Assembly: GCA_024698705.1 (NCBI GenBank)
Contig: JAILQX010000008.1
Location: forward strand, 33,774-97,773
Direction of reading: 5' to 3'
DNA length: 64,000 bases
DNA from: Lachnospiraceae bacterium
GTDB lineage: Bacteria; Bacillota; Clostridia; Lachnospirales; Lachnospiraceae
A program made the position numbers and the translations under genes. The notes beneath the pieces were generated by a model, which was given only the letters and a program-made list of their open reading frames with translations, searched no databases and was not told the DNA's origin. Shown here piece by piece: positions 35,488-44,760 of this stretch (positions are counted from its first letter, which is position 1; each line of letters begins with the position of its first letter).

Positions 35488-36712
35488 TTATGCCATTGAT
35501 ATCATCAACTTAATACTCTGGTTCTTTGTGGTATCATCCGTTGATATCATGATCGCTTTCGGTATGGAGGCGGGATACGTGCCGATCGAGCATATCCTGA
35601 TCGCACTGATCATCATTTGTTCATATATCATGAAGAGTGTTATCGATCGGTTTATCGTATTTCTGGTTGCCAATATACTGGTTATAGCAGCGGTCGCATG
35701 CCTTCCTCTTGATGTCATGACTCAGATCAAGATGATCGGCTTTGCCGCTGTGCTCGTGGCGTTCAATAACTATTACTGGATCAATGACAACGCGAGGGAG
35801 GCTTCCGATATAGCCTGGCCCGTGGGAATACTGTTCGTGATCTTAAATATCATCCTTATGGCGAAGAAAGCGCCGGCCGAGCTTGCGGTCACCGTATACG
35901 GGTATCTCATAGCATTTATTATTTTCGAGGCGGTAAAACTCGTACTGTACAACATCAATGAACTCCTGCTCTCGGGACAGCTGACAAGTGACATGCCGGT
36001 AAAGGAAATGTTCATCAAGACCTCGATAGGTGCAGGTCTGGTCGTATTTGCCGGTATCCTTATGATAATACTCATCAGGGCGGAGAACTTTATCAATGCT
36101 CTCGTATTGCTGGGAGAGCGGATAAAAGAGGCACTATTGGGATTCTGGTTCTCGATACTGACGGGTGAGGGCTTTGATGAAAGCATCATCGACAGGGCTC
36201 AGTTCGACATGGGAAATCTTCCGGATGAAGGCGAAGGCAATCCTGTGCTGCAGAAACTGCTGAATATCCTGCTTGCCCTGGCACTTATAACCGCATTACT
36301 GATCGGTCTTATGATGCTCATTGAATCCCTGAGAAGCTTTTTCAAGGATTACATGAGAAAAGACCGCAACAAAAGGAAAGACGTCGGACTTGCCGACGGA
36401 ACCGAGATAAGGGAACACATAGAAAGAGCGGGAAGAAAGAACAGAAGACCGGGACTGTTCAGTGGAACCGATTATGAAAAGTTAAGATATATATACAGGA
36501 AAAAACTGTTGTATTATAAGAAAAAAGGCAGCAATATAAAAGCGACCAACACGCCGTTTGAAAATGCTGACGAGGTCAGGGAAAAGCACGAGGTGGATTT
36601 TTTCCTGCCTACTTCGATATATACGAGATTCAGATACGATCCCGAAGCGAAAACGACAGCGGGGGATGTATCTGCGATGAAGGAAGCACTTAAGAATACC
36701 AATGGAAAATGA
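35468..36712 (+). CDS. Membrane protein of the MoxR-DUF58 module, no transglutaminase domain
   Basis: The 414-residue protein has about six membrane helices in residues 8-205, an extracytoplasmic or loop segment, a further helix near 268-288, and a basic cytosolic tail. The tail YEKLRYIYRKKLLYYKKKG and the later KHEVDFFLP stretch resemble the DUF4129 tails that follow the transglutaminase domain in typical third genes of MoxR-DUF58 operons. The transglutaminase core (Cys-His-Asp motifs) is absent, so the protein keeps the membrane part and tail only. The ATG lies within the DUF58 gene, and the 3' end overlaps the next gene by 11 bases. Confidence 0.78.
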   Translation: MKTKRISYAIDIINLILWFFVVSSVDIMIAFGMEAGYVPIEHILIALIIICSYIMKSVIDRFIVFLVANILVIAAVACLPLDVMTQIKMIGFAAVLVAFNNYYWINDNAREASDIAWPVGILFVILNIILMAKKAPAELAVTVYGYLIAFIIFEAVKLVLYNINELLLSGQLTSDMPVKEMFIKTSIGAGLVVFAGILMIILIRAENFINALVLLGERIKEALLGFWFSILTGEGFDESIIDRAQFDMGNLPDEGEGNPVLQKLLNILLALALITALLIGLMMLIESLRSFFKDYMRKDRNKRKDVGLADGTEIREHIERAGRKNRRPGLFSGTDYEKLRYIYRKKLLYYKKKGSNIKATNTPFENADEVREKHEVDFFLPTSIYTRFRYDPEAKTTAGDVSAMKEALKNTNGK

Positions 36713-37760
36713 TCTGAACAAAAAGATTTACAACAGAACATTGCTTTTGACCGTGGCTCTGCTGATGGTGACACTGATAGTGATTGTCATTTTCTATCAG
36801 TTTTATATCAAAGGCTTCAACCAGACCGATAAGGGAAAGGAATACGATAAATACTACGTTATGATCACGGATAACAGGAAGTCGTCTTTCATGCAGGCGG
36901 TCTATAAGGGCGCCTTTGATACGGGGCAGGAGGAATCCATATATGTGGACATGCTCGGTGACAGCCTGCCCTCGGATTATACTGTGAACGATCTTTTCAA
37001 GATAGCCATATCATCACAGGTTGACGGCATAATAGTCGAAGCCGATGAGTCCGAAGAGATGACCCGGCTCATCAACGAGGCCGTGGATGAAGGCATACCG
37101 GTCGTTACTCTGTTAAATGACAATACCAAGAGCAGCCGATGCAGCTTCGTGGGTGTCGGCGGTTACAATATCGGACGTGAGTACGGCGGACAGGTCATAG
37201 AGATCATCAATGAAAAAAGAACCGCGCAGGAGATGGGCAACGATGATACATTGAATGTTGCGGTCCTTGTCAATTCAAACAATCAGACATCCGGACAGAA
37301 CATAATAGTCTCTGCGCTCCAGGAAACCGTAGAACAGCGCCTCGGCAGCAGTTCGGATACCGAGATAAATGTTGTTGCGGTTGATAATACCAATACATTT
37401 TCCGTTGAGGAATCCGTCAGGGATATCTTCATGAATCAGGATATTCCCGATATCATAGTGGCTCTCGACGAGCTGACCACGACCTGTGTATATCAGGCCA
37501 TCGTAGACTACAACATTGTAGGCAAGGTTACCATACTCGGATATTACAACTCCGATACCATTGTCAATGCGATAAACAGAGACGTTGTTTATTCCACTAT
37601 TTTCATCGATACGGCGCAGCTCGGAGAATACTGCGTCGAAGCCCTGAAAGAATACAATGAACTCGGTGCGACGAGCCAGTATTTCACGGCGGATGTCATG
37701 CTTATAAACAAGTCCAATGTTTCGATGTACATGACAAAGGAGGAAGAGAATGCTGAGTAG
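36702..37760 (+). CDS. Membrane-anchored sugar-binding protein (sensor type)
   Basis: The 352-residue protein has one N-terminal membrane helix (about 12-33) without a lipobox or cleavage site, then a type I periplasmic binding fold. The fold is seen in YYVMITDNRKSSFMQAVYKGAFD, ISSQVDGIIVEADES, GIPVVTLLNDN and the second-lobe IPDIIVALDELTTTCVYQAI. The anchor and its place directly before a YesM-type kinase (11-base overlap) match the layout of the XylFII-LytS system of clostridia, in which a membrane-held binding protein delivers the xylose signal to the kinase. The ligand is not deducible by eye. Confidence 0.85.
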   Translation: MENDLNKKIYNRTLLLTVALLMVTLIVIVIFYQFYIKGFNQTDKGKEYDKYYVMITDNRKSSFMQAVYKGAFDTGQEESIYVDMLGDSLPSDYTVNDLFKIAISSQVDGIIVEADESEEMTRLINEAVDEGIPVVTLLNDNTKSSRCSFVGVGGYNIGREYGGQVIEIINEKRTAQEMGNDDTLNVAVLVNSNNQTSGQNIIVSALQETVEQRLGSSSDTEINVVAVDNTNTFSVEESVRDIFMNQDIPDIIVALDELTTTCVYQAIVDYNIVGKVTILGYYNSDTIVNAINRDVVYSTIFIDTAQLGEYCVEALKEYNELGATSQYFTADVMLINKSNVSMYMTKEEENAE

Positions 37761-39243
37761 ATTCTGGGACCTTCCTCTGAGAAAAAAGATAAGCGGTATA
37801 TATATACTTGCCAATGTTCTTGTATTTATCGTAAATGTATTTCTGATCGTCGGTATCAACGGAATGTCTTTGGAAATGGATATGGTCTACCAGGACAACA
37901 GACAGCTCAATGAACTGTCGGATGCACTTGATGACGTTCAGGACAGCATGACGACATACCTCAATGCCAAGACCAGTGATTCGCTCGAGGAATTTTACAG
38001 GAGCGATCAGGCTTACAGTATGCTGATCCAGGAGATGAATACGCAAATTACGGATATGTCCTACGACAGGATGGAACGCAACATCAAATACATGAGTGAG
38101 AATTATCTGCTCATAGTCCGTCAGGCCATAGAGGCAAAGCGTGGGCGGAATGTAGAGAAGTACAGGGTAAGATACGAGTCCGCAACGGATATGTACAATT
38201 ACCTTTCAAACTACATCATCGCGCTTAACAGAGAACAGTTTGCCAAGAACTCCGAGAATTACAACAGGCTGTCCAAAAGCTTTATGACATTTGAAAAGAT
38301 AAGTGTCATCGTCCTCGGAGCGGTTATCGTGGGCAATGTATTTATAATCATAAGTCTTGTAAGCCGTATCATCGCACCTTTGGGTGAACTGGCTACCGCT
38401 GCCGATGAGGTGGCGGGTGGCAATCTCGATGCCGAGCTGGTAAAGGTCTCATCAAAGGATGAGATCGGTGTCGTGACCAACGCCTTCAACAAGATGGTCG
38501 TCAATATCAGGGAATATATCGAGAAGCAGAGACAGAGCATGGAAGTGGAGCGTGCCCTTAAGGAAAAGGAACTCATGATGGAGACCCATCTTAAGGATGC
38601 CCAGCTAAAATATCTGCAGGCGCAGATAAACCCACATTTTTTGTTCAACACATTGAACGCGGGCGCACAACTTGCCATGATGGAGGGCGCGGACAGGACC
38701 TACGAATATGTACAGACGGTTGCCGACTTCTTCAGATATAATGTTAAGAAGCAGGACAAACCCGTTACCATAGGGGAAGAGGTCAATCTGGTCGACAACT
38801 ATATACGTATACTCAACGTGCGGTTCTCGGGAGATATCCACTACGAGAAGCAGGTCGATGAAAGACTGCTCAATGTGGAGATGCCGAGCATGATATTGCA
38901 GCCCATAGTGGAGAACAGCGTAAATCACGGCATAAGGGAAATGGGTGACAAGGGCATGATCAGGCTCAAGGTATACAGGGACAGAGACAGAGTCTGCATC
39001 ATGATCAAGGATAACGGCAAGGGTATAGGACCCGAAGAAATCGACAGGATCCTCCGGGGAAAGGTCGTATTGAGCGAGGACAAGAAGGAGTCCAACGGCA
39101 TAGGTCTTGACAATGTGATAGCAAGGATAAGGCTGTACACGGACGATCCCGAAGCGGTAAGCATCACATGTGAGGGAGAGGATCTCGGAGTTGAGACCAT
39201 CATAAGGATACCCAATACAAATACGGAGAATGAAAATGTATAA
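37750..39243 (+). CDS. YesM/LytS-type sensor histidine kinase
   Basis: The 497-residue kinase has membrane helices at about 16-37 and 180-203 flanking an extracytoplasmic helical sensor of 140 residues. A HAMP domain (about 200-260), the His_kinase segment LQAQINPHFLFNTLN with the phosphorylated histidine at 296, and an HATPase domain with VENSVNHGI and DNGKGIG follow. The small helical outer domain suits detection through a partner protein rather than direct sugar binding; the membrane-anchored binding protein encoded upstream is the obvious candidate. It overlaps that gene by 11 bases and the regulator gene by eight. Confidence 0.94.
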   Translation: MLSRFWDLPLRKKISGIYILANVLVFIVNVFLIVGINGMSLEMDMVYQDNRQLNELSDALDDVQDSMTTYLNAKTSDSLEEFYRSDQAYSMLIQEMNTQITDMSYDRMERNIKYMSENYLLIVRQAIEAKRGRNVEKYRVRYESATDMYNYLSNYIIALNREQFAKNSENYNRLSKSFMTFEKISVIVLGAVIVGNVFIIISLVSRIIAPLGELATAADEVAGGNLDAELVKVSSKDEIGVVTNAFNKMVVNIREYIEKQRQSMEVERALKEKELMMETHLKDAQLKYLQAQINPHFLFNTLNAGAQLAMMEGADRTYEYVQTVADFFRYNVKKQDKPVTIGEEVNLVDNYIRILNVRFSGDIHYEKQVDERLLNVEMPSMILQPIVENSVNHGIREMGDKGMIRLKVYRDRDRVCIMIKDNGKGIGPEEIDRILRGKVVLSEDKKESNGIGLDNVIARIRLYTDDPEAVSITCEGEDLGVETIIRIPNTNTENENV

Positions 39244-40840
39244 GATAATGCTGGCTGATGACGAAGGTATAGTCATCGACTCCCTGAAGTTCATAATAGA
39301 AAAGGAATTCGGAAGTGAATGCGAGATCAGGTTTGCAAAGACGGGAAGAAGTGTCATAGAGCTTGCAGAGGAATACAGGCCCGACATAGCGATAATGGAC
39401 ATACAGATGCCCGGAATAAACGGCATAGAAGCCATGAAGGAGATCCGCAACTTTTCAAAGGGAACCGTATTCATAGTAATGTCAGCCTATGACAAGTTCG
39501 ATTATGCCAAAGAAGCGATCAAACTGGGCGTAATGGAATACATAACCAAGCCCATGGAAAGGACGAAGATCGTCGCGGCCATCCGCAAGGGCATGAACAG
39601 GATAGATGCCGACAGGGAAAAACGCAGCAACGAGCTTCTTGTAAAAGAGAAACTCGAGACGGTCGAACCGATCATAGAAAGCGGCCTTGTATACAATATA
39701 CTTCTCCAGGAGCATTTCAGGGAGGATATAGACAGCTATAAGACCATACTTGGACTGGACAGCGACTACGGTTTCATGCTGGCAGTCGTATGCGGCGATG
39801 AGCAGGAAGGCAATCACATGACCAATGCCATCGGAAGCAGCGTTAGGATCAGTGCCAGATATAAGGAAATAAGAGAGAACCTAAAAGAACAGTTCCACTG
39901 CGTAGTTGGGACGGTCATGGCCAATAAGATAGCGGTCCTTGTTCCGTGCCCCGAAGCCTTTGACGATTACAATGAAAGGATAGAACTGATAAACAGGGCG
40001 AGGGATCTTGCGAGAAACTTAAGAAAGAAGACCGAGATAAGCTTCAGGATCGGTATAGGAAGCGTCAAGAACCTCGACAATATGAGTGAGTCCTATCAGG
40101 AAGCCCTGAGAGCTCTCGTGGCCACCACGGGAACGGTCGCACATGTAGCCGACCTTCCGATCGGGTGCGAATACGAGGAAAACTATCCGGTGGATCTTGA
40201 AAAGGCTATATTCGAAAAGCTTGAAAAAGGCGATATGGACGGAGCCATTGCAAGTGCCGACAATTATTTCGAATGGATGCGTGAGACAAACAACAGCAAT
40301 ATAATGGGCATAAAACTCAAGATACTGGAATTTGCGCTCTGGGGAGAGCGTATCGCCTACAACAACGGCGGTCAGATATACAAGTTCACTTCAAGGAACG
40401 AGTATCTGCCGCAGATCATGGAGATGAACGATCTGGATTCCATGAAGAACTGGTTCTTAAAGAAAATAGGGGATGCCTGCAGGAATATCTTGAGCAAGCG
40501 CGAGGAGAAGTCTTCGAGCATCATAGAGCAGGCGAAGGATTACATCAGATCGCATTATGCCAAGGATATCTCGCTGGATGACGTATCGAGAAAGGTAAAT
40601 ATCTCACCATATTATTTCAGTAAGATATTCAAAGAGGAGACCGGAGAGAATTTTATCGAGTACCTCACGGGTATCAGGATAGACAAAGCCAAGGAATTGC
40701 TCATAAACACCGAATATTCCATGAAGGAGATCTGTACGATGTGCGGATATTCTGATCCCAATTATTTCAGCAGATCGTTCAAGAAAAATGTCGGTATATC
40801 CCCGACTGAGTATAAGGAAGGAAAGACCAGTGAAGCATAG
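39236..40840 (+). CDS. YesN-type response regulator with AraC DNA-binding domain
   Basis: The 534-residue regulator has an N-terminal receiver with acidic pair DD at 8-9, phospho-acceptor aspartate at 55 (AIMDIQMPG) and conserved lysine in YITKPME. A long middle region of about 290 residues follows, and an AraC-type domain with two helix-turn-helix motifs ends it (ISLDDVSRKVNISPYYFSKIFKEETG and MKEICTMCGYSDPNYFSRSFKKNVG). The ATG at 39236 is chosen over 39230 because GGAG lies seven bases upstream. It should activate the sugar transporter genes that follow. It overlaps the next gene by 11 bases. Confidence 0.94.
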   Translation: MYKIMLADDEGIVIDSLKFIIEKEFGSECEIRFAKTGRSVIELAEEYRPDIAIMDIQMPGINGIEAMKEIRNFSKGTVFIVMSAYDKFDYAKEAIKLGVMEYITKPMERTKIVAAIRKGMNRIDADREKRSNELLVKEKLETVEPIIESGLVYNILLQEHFREDIDSYKTILGLDSDYGFMLAVVCGDEQEGNHMTNAIGSSVRISARYKEIRENLKEQFHCVVGTVMANKIAVLVPCPEAFDDYNERIELINRARDLARNLRKKTEISFRIGIGSVKNLDNMSESYQEALRALVATTGTVAHVADLPIGCEYEENYPVDLEKAIFEKLEKGDMDGAIASADNYFEWMRETNNSNIMGIKLKILEFALWGERIAYNNGGQIYKFTSRNEYLPQIMEMNDLDSMKNWFLKKIGDACRNILSKREEKSSSIIEQAKDYIRSHYAKDISLDDVSRKVNISPYYFSKIFKEETGENFIEYLTGIRIDKAKELLINTEYSMKEICTMCGYSDPNYFSRSFKKNVGISPTEYKEGKTSEA

Positions 40841-41885
40841 AAAAGGAATGTGCATGGTTTTAGCGCTTGTCCTGCTTATGATGACAGGCTGTGAAAAACA
40901 GGAGATAGGGAAAAACGTCACCGAAGAGCCGAAGAATGACAAGATACAGATAGGGATGAGCTTTGATTCATTTGTCATAGAGAGATGGCAGAGAGACAGG
41001 GATATATTTGTATCAATGGCAAAGGAAATGGGAGCCGAGGTCAATGTGCAGAATGCCAACGGCGACATCGAAGAGCAGAAGAAGCAGATAGATTATTTCA
41101 TAAGCAAGGGAATGGATGCGATAGTGATAATCTGTATCGATTCCGACAGCCTTGCGGATTCGGTCAAGAAGGCAAGGGATGAAGGCATAAAGGTCATAGC
41201 CTACGACCGACTCATACATGATGCAAACGTGGACCTTTATGTATCATTTGACAATTACGAAGTAGGAACTCTGATGGGAGAGGCCTTTATTGATAACGGA
41301 TTGTCTGACGGAAAGGTCGTAATGCTCGGGGGCGCCACAGCCGACGACAACGTTAAGCAGGTCGAGGACGGATTCACTAAGGTGATGGAAGACAATAATG
41401 TGGAAATACTCGACACCATGCATGCGGAAGGCTGGAGAGCGGAGCTTGCGGGCGATTATGTATATGATCATCTGGACATTATCGAGCAGACCGACGGCAT
41501 CATGTGCGGAAATGATAATCTTGCGAGCCAGGTAGTCCGTGCGCTTGCAGAGAACCGTCTGGCGGGAGAAAAACTCGTCGTCGGACAGGACGCGGATCTG
41601 GAGGCATGCCAGAGGATAGTCGAGGGAACACAGATCATGACGGTGTACAAGCCTGTTGAGAGACTGGCGACGAGAGCTGCCGAGTGTACGATAGCACTTG
41701 TAAAAGGTGAAGCCATAACGGGTGACGATGTGAGCAGCTTCAATGACGGGACCTACGATGTGCCGTATGTAAAGCTCGATCCGATAGCCGTTACCGAAGC
41801 CAATATGAATGAAGTCATAATAAACAGCGGCTTCCATCTTAAAGAGGATGTTTATCTGAACGTTCCGTCAAAAATGCCTAATTAA
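40830..41885 (+). CDS. XylF-like sugar-binding lipoprotein
   Basis: This 351-residue protein has a lipoprotein signal peptide with lipobox MTGC (cysteine near 21) and a type I periplasmic binding fold. The stretch AYDRLIHDANVDLYVSFDNYEVG closely parallels D-xylose-binding XylF, and the hinge GQDADLEACQRIVEGTQIMTVYKP also fits. It starts with GTG at 40830 behind GGAAGGAAAG, inside the regulator gene. Since the transporter has its own highly expressed binding protein next door, this one may serve the kinase as a sensor. A terminator follows and ends the seven-gene overlapping operon. Confidence 0.87.
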   Translation: MKHRKGMCMVLALVLLMMTGCEKQEIGKNVTEEPKNDKIQIGMSFDSFVIERWQRDRDIFVSMAKEMGAEVNVQNANGDIEEQKKQIDYFISKGMDAIVIICIDSDSLADSVKKARDEGIKVIAYDRLIHDANVDLYVSFDNYEVGTLMGEAFIDNGLSDGKVVMLGGATADDNVKQVEDGFTKVMEDNNVEILDTMHAEGWRAELAGDYVYDHLDIIEQTDGIMCGNDNLASQVVRALAENRLAGEKLVVGQDADLEACQRIVEGTQIMTVYKPVERLATRAAECTIALVKGEAITGDDVSSFNDGTYDVPYVKLDPIAVTEANMNEVIINSGFHLKEDVYLNVPSKMPN

Positions 41886-41904
41886 TAGTACAAATTCGAA
41901 AAAT

Positions 41905-41947
41905 GACCATGTCGGCAACAAAAAAATGCTAGCATGGTCTTTTTTTA
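41905..41947 (+). terminator. Terminator ending the moxR-to-xylF-like operon
   Basis: GACCATG (41905-41911) pairs with CATGGTC (41933-41939) across a 21-base loop, followed by eight T. Confidence 0.82.
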
Positions 41948-41976
41948 TGTAAAACAAACCTAAAAAAATTGAAGAA

Positions 41977-42016
41977 TGTCGTAAATTATTCCTATTTTTT
42001 TTGTGTTATTGTCGTA
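41977..42016 (+). promoter_or_regulatory. Direct repeats and weak promoter before the sugar ABC operon
   Basis: TGTCGTA occurs at 41977-41983 and 42010-42016, 33 bases (about three helical turns) apart. An extended -10 candidate TGTTATTGT (TATTGT at 42007-42012) overlaps the second copy, and no -35 is seen. A poor -35 fits a promoter needing an activator such as the AraC-type regulator encoded upstream. Confidence 0.4.
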
Positions 42017-42056
42017 GTGTAAGCAATAAAACTATTCTTTAGGGAGGAAAAAAAGA

Positions 42057-43118
42057 ATGAAGAAAAAGCTTTTGGGCGCATTTTTAGCGTTAACAATGGT
42101 TGCTTCTATGCTGGTTGGCTGTGGAGCAGGCGGATCAAACTCTAACAAAGTTGGTGTTGCAATGCCTACAAAGGATCTCCAGAGATGGAATCAGGACGGC
42201 TCAAACATGGAAGCTAAGTTAAAAGAAGCAGGATATGATGTAGATCTTCAGTATGCTTCAAACGATATCGCTACACAGGTTTCTCAGATCGAGAACATGA
42301 TCAACTCAGGATGTAAGGTTCTCGTAATCGCATCTATCGATGGTGATTCACTCGGAACAGTTCTTGAGCAGGCAAAAGAGAAGAACGTTTCTGTTATCGC
42401 TTATGACCGTCTTATCATGAACTCAGATGCAGTTTCTTACTATGCTACATTTGATAACTACATGGTAGGTACAAAGCAGGGCGAGTACATCAGAGATCAG
42501 CTTGATCTTGACAATGCAGCAGGCCCGTTCAATATCGAACTTGTAACAGGTGACCCCGGTGACAACAACGCAAGATTCTTCTTCGGTGGTGCTATGGACG
42601 TTCTTCAGCCTTACATTGACGCAGGCAAGCTTGTTGTTAAGTCAGGCCAGACAGAATTCGATCAGGTTGCTACAGCTAACTGGGCAACAGAGAATGCACA
42701 GTCAAGAATGGATGCTATCATCTCAGCTAACTATGCAGACGGAACAAAGTTAGACGCAGTTCTGTGTTCAAACGACTCTACAGCACTCGGTGTTGCTAAC
42801 TCTCTTGAAGCTAACTACACAGGTGATTGGCCGATCATCACAGGTCAGGACTGTGATATAGCTAACGTAAAGAACATGATCGCAGGCAAGCAGTCAATGT
42901 CAATCTTCAAGGATACACGTACACTTGCAGACCAGACAGTAAAGATGGTTGACGCTATCATGAAGGGTACAGAAGCTCCGGTTAACGATACAAAGACATA
43001 CGACAACGGTACAGGAATCATTCCTTCATACCTTTGCGAGCCCGTATTTGCAGACGTTAACAACTACAAGACATTGTTGATCGATTCAGGATACTACAAG
43101 GCAGAAGATCTTCAGTAA
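42057..43118 (+). CDS. ChvE-type sugar-binding lipoprotein of an ABC transporter
   Basis: The 353-residue protein has a signal peptide with lipobox LVGC (cysteine near 22) and a type I binding fold. The motif AYDRLIMNSDAVSYYATFDNYMVGTKQGEYI is characteristic of ChvE/multiple-sugar-binding proteins, which take glucose, galactose, xylose and arabinose. Codon choice is narrow and repetitive compared with its neighbours, indicating very high expression, as expected for a binding protein. GGGAGG precedes the ATG. A strong hairpin follows the stop and separates it from the ATPase gene, probably keeping this message more abundant than the rest of the operon. Confidence 0.92.
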   Translation: MKKKLLGAFLALTMVASMLVGCGAGGSNSNKVGVAMPTKDLQRWNQDGSNMEAKLKEAGYDVDLQYASNDIATQVSQIENMINSGCKVLVIASIDGDSLGTVLEQAKEKNVSVIAYDRLIMNSDAVSYYATFDNYMVGTKQGEYIRDQLDLDNAAGPFNIELVTGDPGDNNARFFFGGAMDVLQPYIDAGKLVVKSGQTEFDQVATANWATENAQSRMDAIISANYADGTKLDAVLCSNDSTALGVANSLEANYTGDWPIITGQDCDIANVKNMIAGKQSMSIFKDTRTLADQTVKMVDAIMKGTEAPVNDTKTYDNGTGIIPSYLCEPVFADVNNYKTLLIDSGYYKAEDLQ

Positions 43119-43141
43119 TTCTGAATACATAATTTACCTAA

Positions 43142-43164
43142 GCAGGCGGGTAACACCCGCCTGC
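43142..43164 (+). promoter_or_regulatory. Intercistronic stem-loop after the binding-protein gene
   Basis: A perfect 9-bp GC-rich stem (43142-43150 with 43156-43164, GCAGGCGGG/CCCGCCTGC) with loop TAACA and no T-run. Such hairpins in transport operons protect the upstream message or give partial termination. Confidence 0.75.
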
Positions 43165-43207
43165 CTTAATGAAGAAGATATTACCTAAACGGTTGGGAGG
43201 AATACAA

Positions 43208-44740
43208 TTGGCTAACATATTGCTTGAGATGAAAAATATAACCAAAACATTCCCCGGAGTAAAGGCACTTGATAATGTTAATTTGCAGGTGGAGGAAGGC
43301 GAGATACATGCTCTCGTTGGTGAGAACGGTGCCGGCAAATCCACTTTGATGAATGTTTTAAGCGGTATATATCCCTTCGGAACATACGAAGGCGACATTA
43401 TATACAACGGAGAAGTTTGTCAGTTTGGCGATATTAAAGACAGTGAACATAAGGGTATAGTTATTATCCATCAGGAACTGGCACTTGTTCCGTATATGAC
43501 TATAGGCGAGAATATGTTCCTCGGCAATGAAAGAGGAACTTCATATAAGATTGATTGGAACGAAACTTATGATAAGGCAGCGGGATATCTTGAGACGGTA
43601 GGTCTTCACGAATCACCCCGTACCCTGATTAAAGATATAGGTGTAGGTAAGCAGCAGCTGGTTGAGATAGCAAAGGCACTTGCAAAGAATGCCAAGCTCC
43701 TCATCCTTGATGAGCCTACATCATCACTTAACGAAGAGGACTCGAAGGCACTTCTTGACCTGCTTCTTAAATTCAAACAAAACGGATTGACATCAATTAT
43801 CATTTCACACAAGCTTAACGAAGTAAGCTACGTAGCCGACAAGATCACGGTCATCCGAGACGGCGCTACGATAGAGACACTTGATAAGCTTACGGATGAT
43901 GTATCAGAGCCTCGTATCATAAAGGGCATGGTCGGAAGAGAGATAGCCGACCGATTCCCGAAAAGAGATGCAGCCATCCTTCAGGGTGAGGTCATGATGG
44001 AGGTAAAGGACTGGAACGTATACCATCCCCTTTATCATGAAAGAAAGGTTGTCGACCACGTTGATTTCAAAGTACGTAAGGGCGAGATAGTCGGTATCGC
44101 AGGACTGATGGGAGCCGGACGTACGGAGTTTGCGATGAGCCTGTTCGGCAAGAGCTACGGCGACAATATAAGCGGACAGCTCTTCATCAACGGTGAAGAG
44201 GTTCATCTCGAAACAGTAAAGGACGCTATCAAGCATAAACTTGCATATGTAACCGAAGACAGAAAGGGCAACGGTCTGATCTTGAGCAATCCGATAAAGA
44301 TCAATACCACACTCGCAAATCTGGAAGCGGTAAGCAAAAGATCGATCATCGATAAGCATAAGGAATATGCGGTAGCGGTTGAATACAAAGAAAAATTAAA
44401 GACAAAATGTCCTACAGTTGAACAGAATGTAGGAAACTTGAGCGGTGGTAACCAGCAGAAGGTACTGCTCGCCAAGTGGATGTTTGCGGATCCGGATATA
44501 CTTATACTGGACGAGCCTACAAGAGGTATCGATGTAGGTGCCAAGTACGAGATTTACTGTATCATGAATCAGCTGGTAGCTGAAGGTAAGTCGGTAGTCA
44601 TGATCTCATCCGAGATGCCCGAGATCCTCGGTATGTGTGACAGGATATATGTCATGAACGAGGGCAGGATGGTCGGAGAACTTGACGGCAAAGAAGCAAC
44701 ACAGGAAATAATAATGTCACATATCATCAGCAGTAAATAG
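43208..44740 (+). CDS. Sugar ABC transporter ATPase, MglA/XylG/GguA type
   Basis: The 510-residue protein carries two ATP-binding halves, as in the carbohydrate-uptake-2 group. The first has Walker [15 protein letters not shown] (near residue 34), [15 protein letters not shown] and [11 protein letters not shown]; the second has [15 protein letters not shown], signature [15 protein letters not shown] and [14 protein letters not shown]. The degenerate second P-loop is normal in this family. The TTG at 43208 is used because GGGAGGAA lies seven bases upstream; an ATG at 43169 has no ribosome site. It works with the binding protein before it and the permease after it. Confidence 0.94.
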   Translation: MANILLEMKNITKTFPGVKALDNVNLQVEEGEIHALVGENGAGKSTLMNVLSGIYPFGTYEGDIIYNGEVCQFGDIKDSEHKGIVIIHQELALVPYMTIGENMFLGNERGTSYKIDWNETYDKAAGYLETVGLHESPRTLIKDIGVGKQQLVEIAKALAKNAKLLILDEPTSSLNEEDSKALLDLLLKFKQNGLTSIIISHKLNEVSYVADKITVIRDGATIETLDKLTDDVSEPRIIKGMVGREIADRFPKRDAAILQGEVMMEVKDWNVYHPLYHERKVVDHVDFKVRKGEIVGIAGLMGAGRTEFAMSLFGKSYGDNISGQLFINGEEVHLETVKDAIKHKLAYVTEDRKGNGLILSNPIKINTTLANLEAVSKRSIIDKHKEYAVAVEYKEKLKTKCPTVEQNVGNLSGGNQQKVLLAKWMFADPDILILDEPTRGIDVGAKYEIYCIMNQLVAEGKSVVMISSEMPEILGMCDRIYVMNEGRMVGELDGKEATQEIIMSHIISSK

Positions 44741-44760
44741 AAAAGGAGCGTAAGACGAAT

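Noticed and set aside
42018..42031. TGTAAGCAATAAAA as a catabolite (cre) site before the sugar ABC operon.
   Set aside because: It matches most of the cre consensus but lacks the central CG that CcpA needs.
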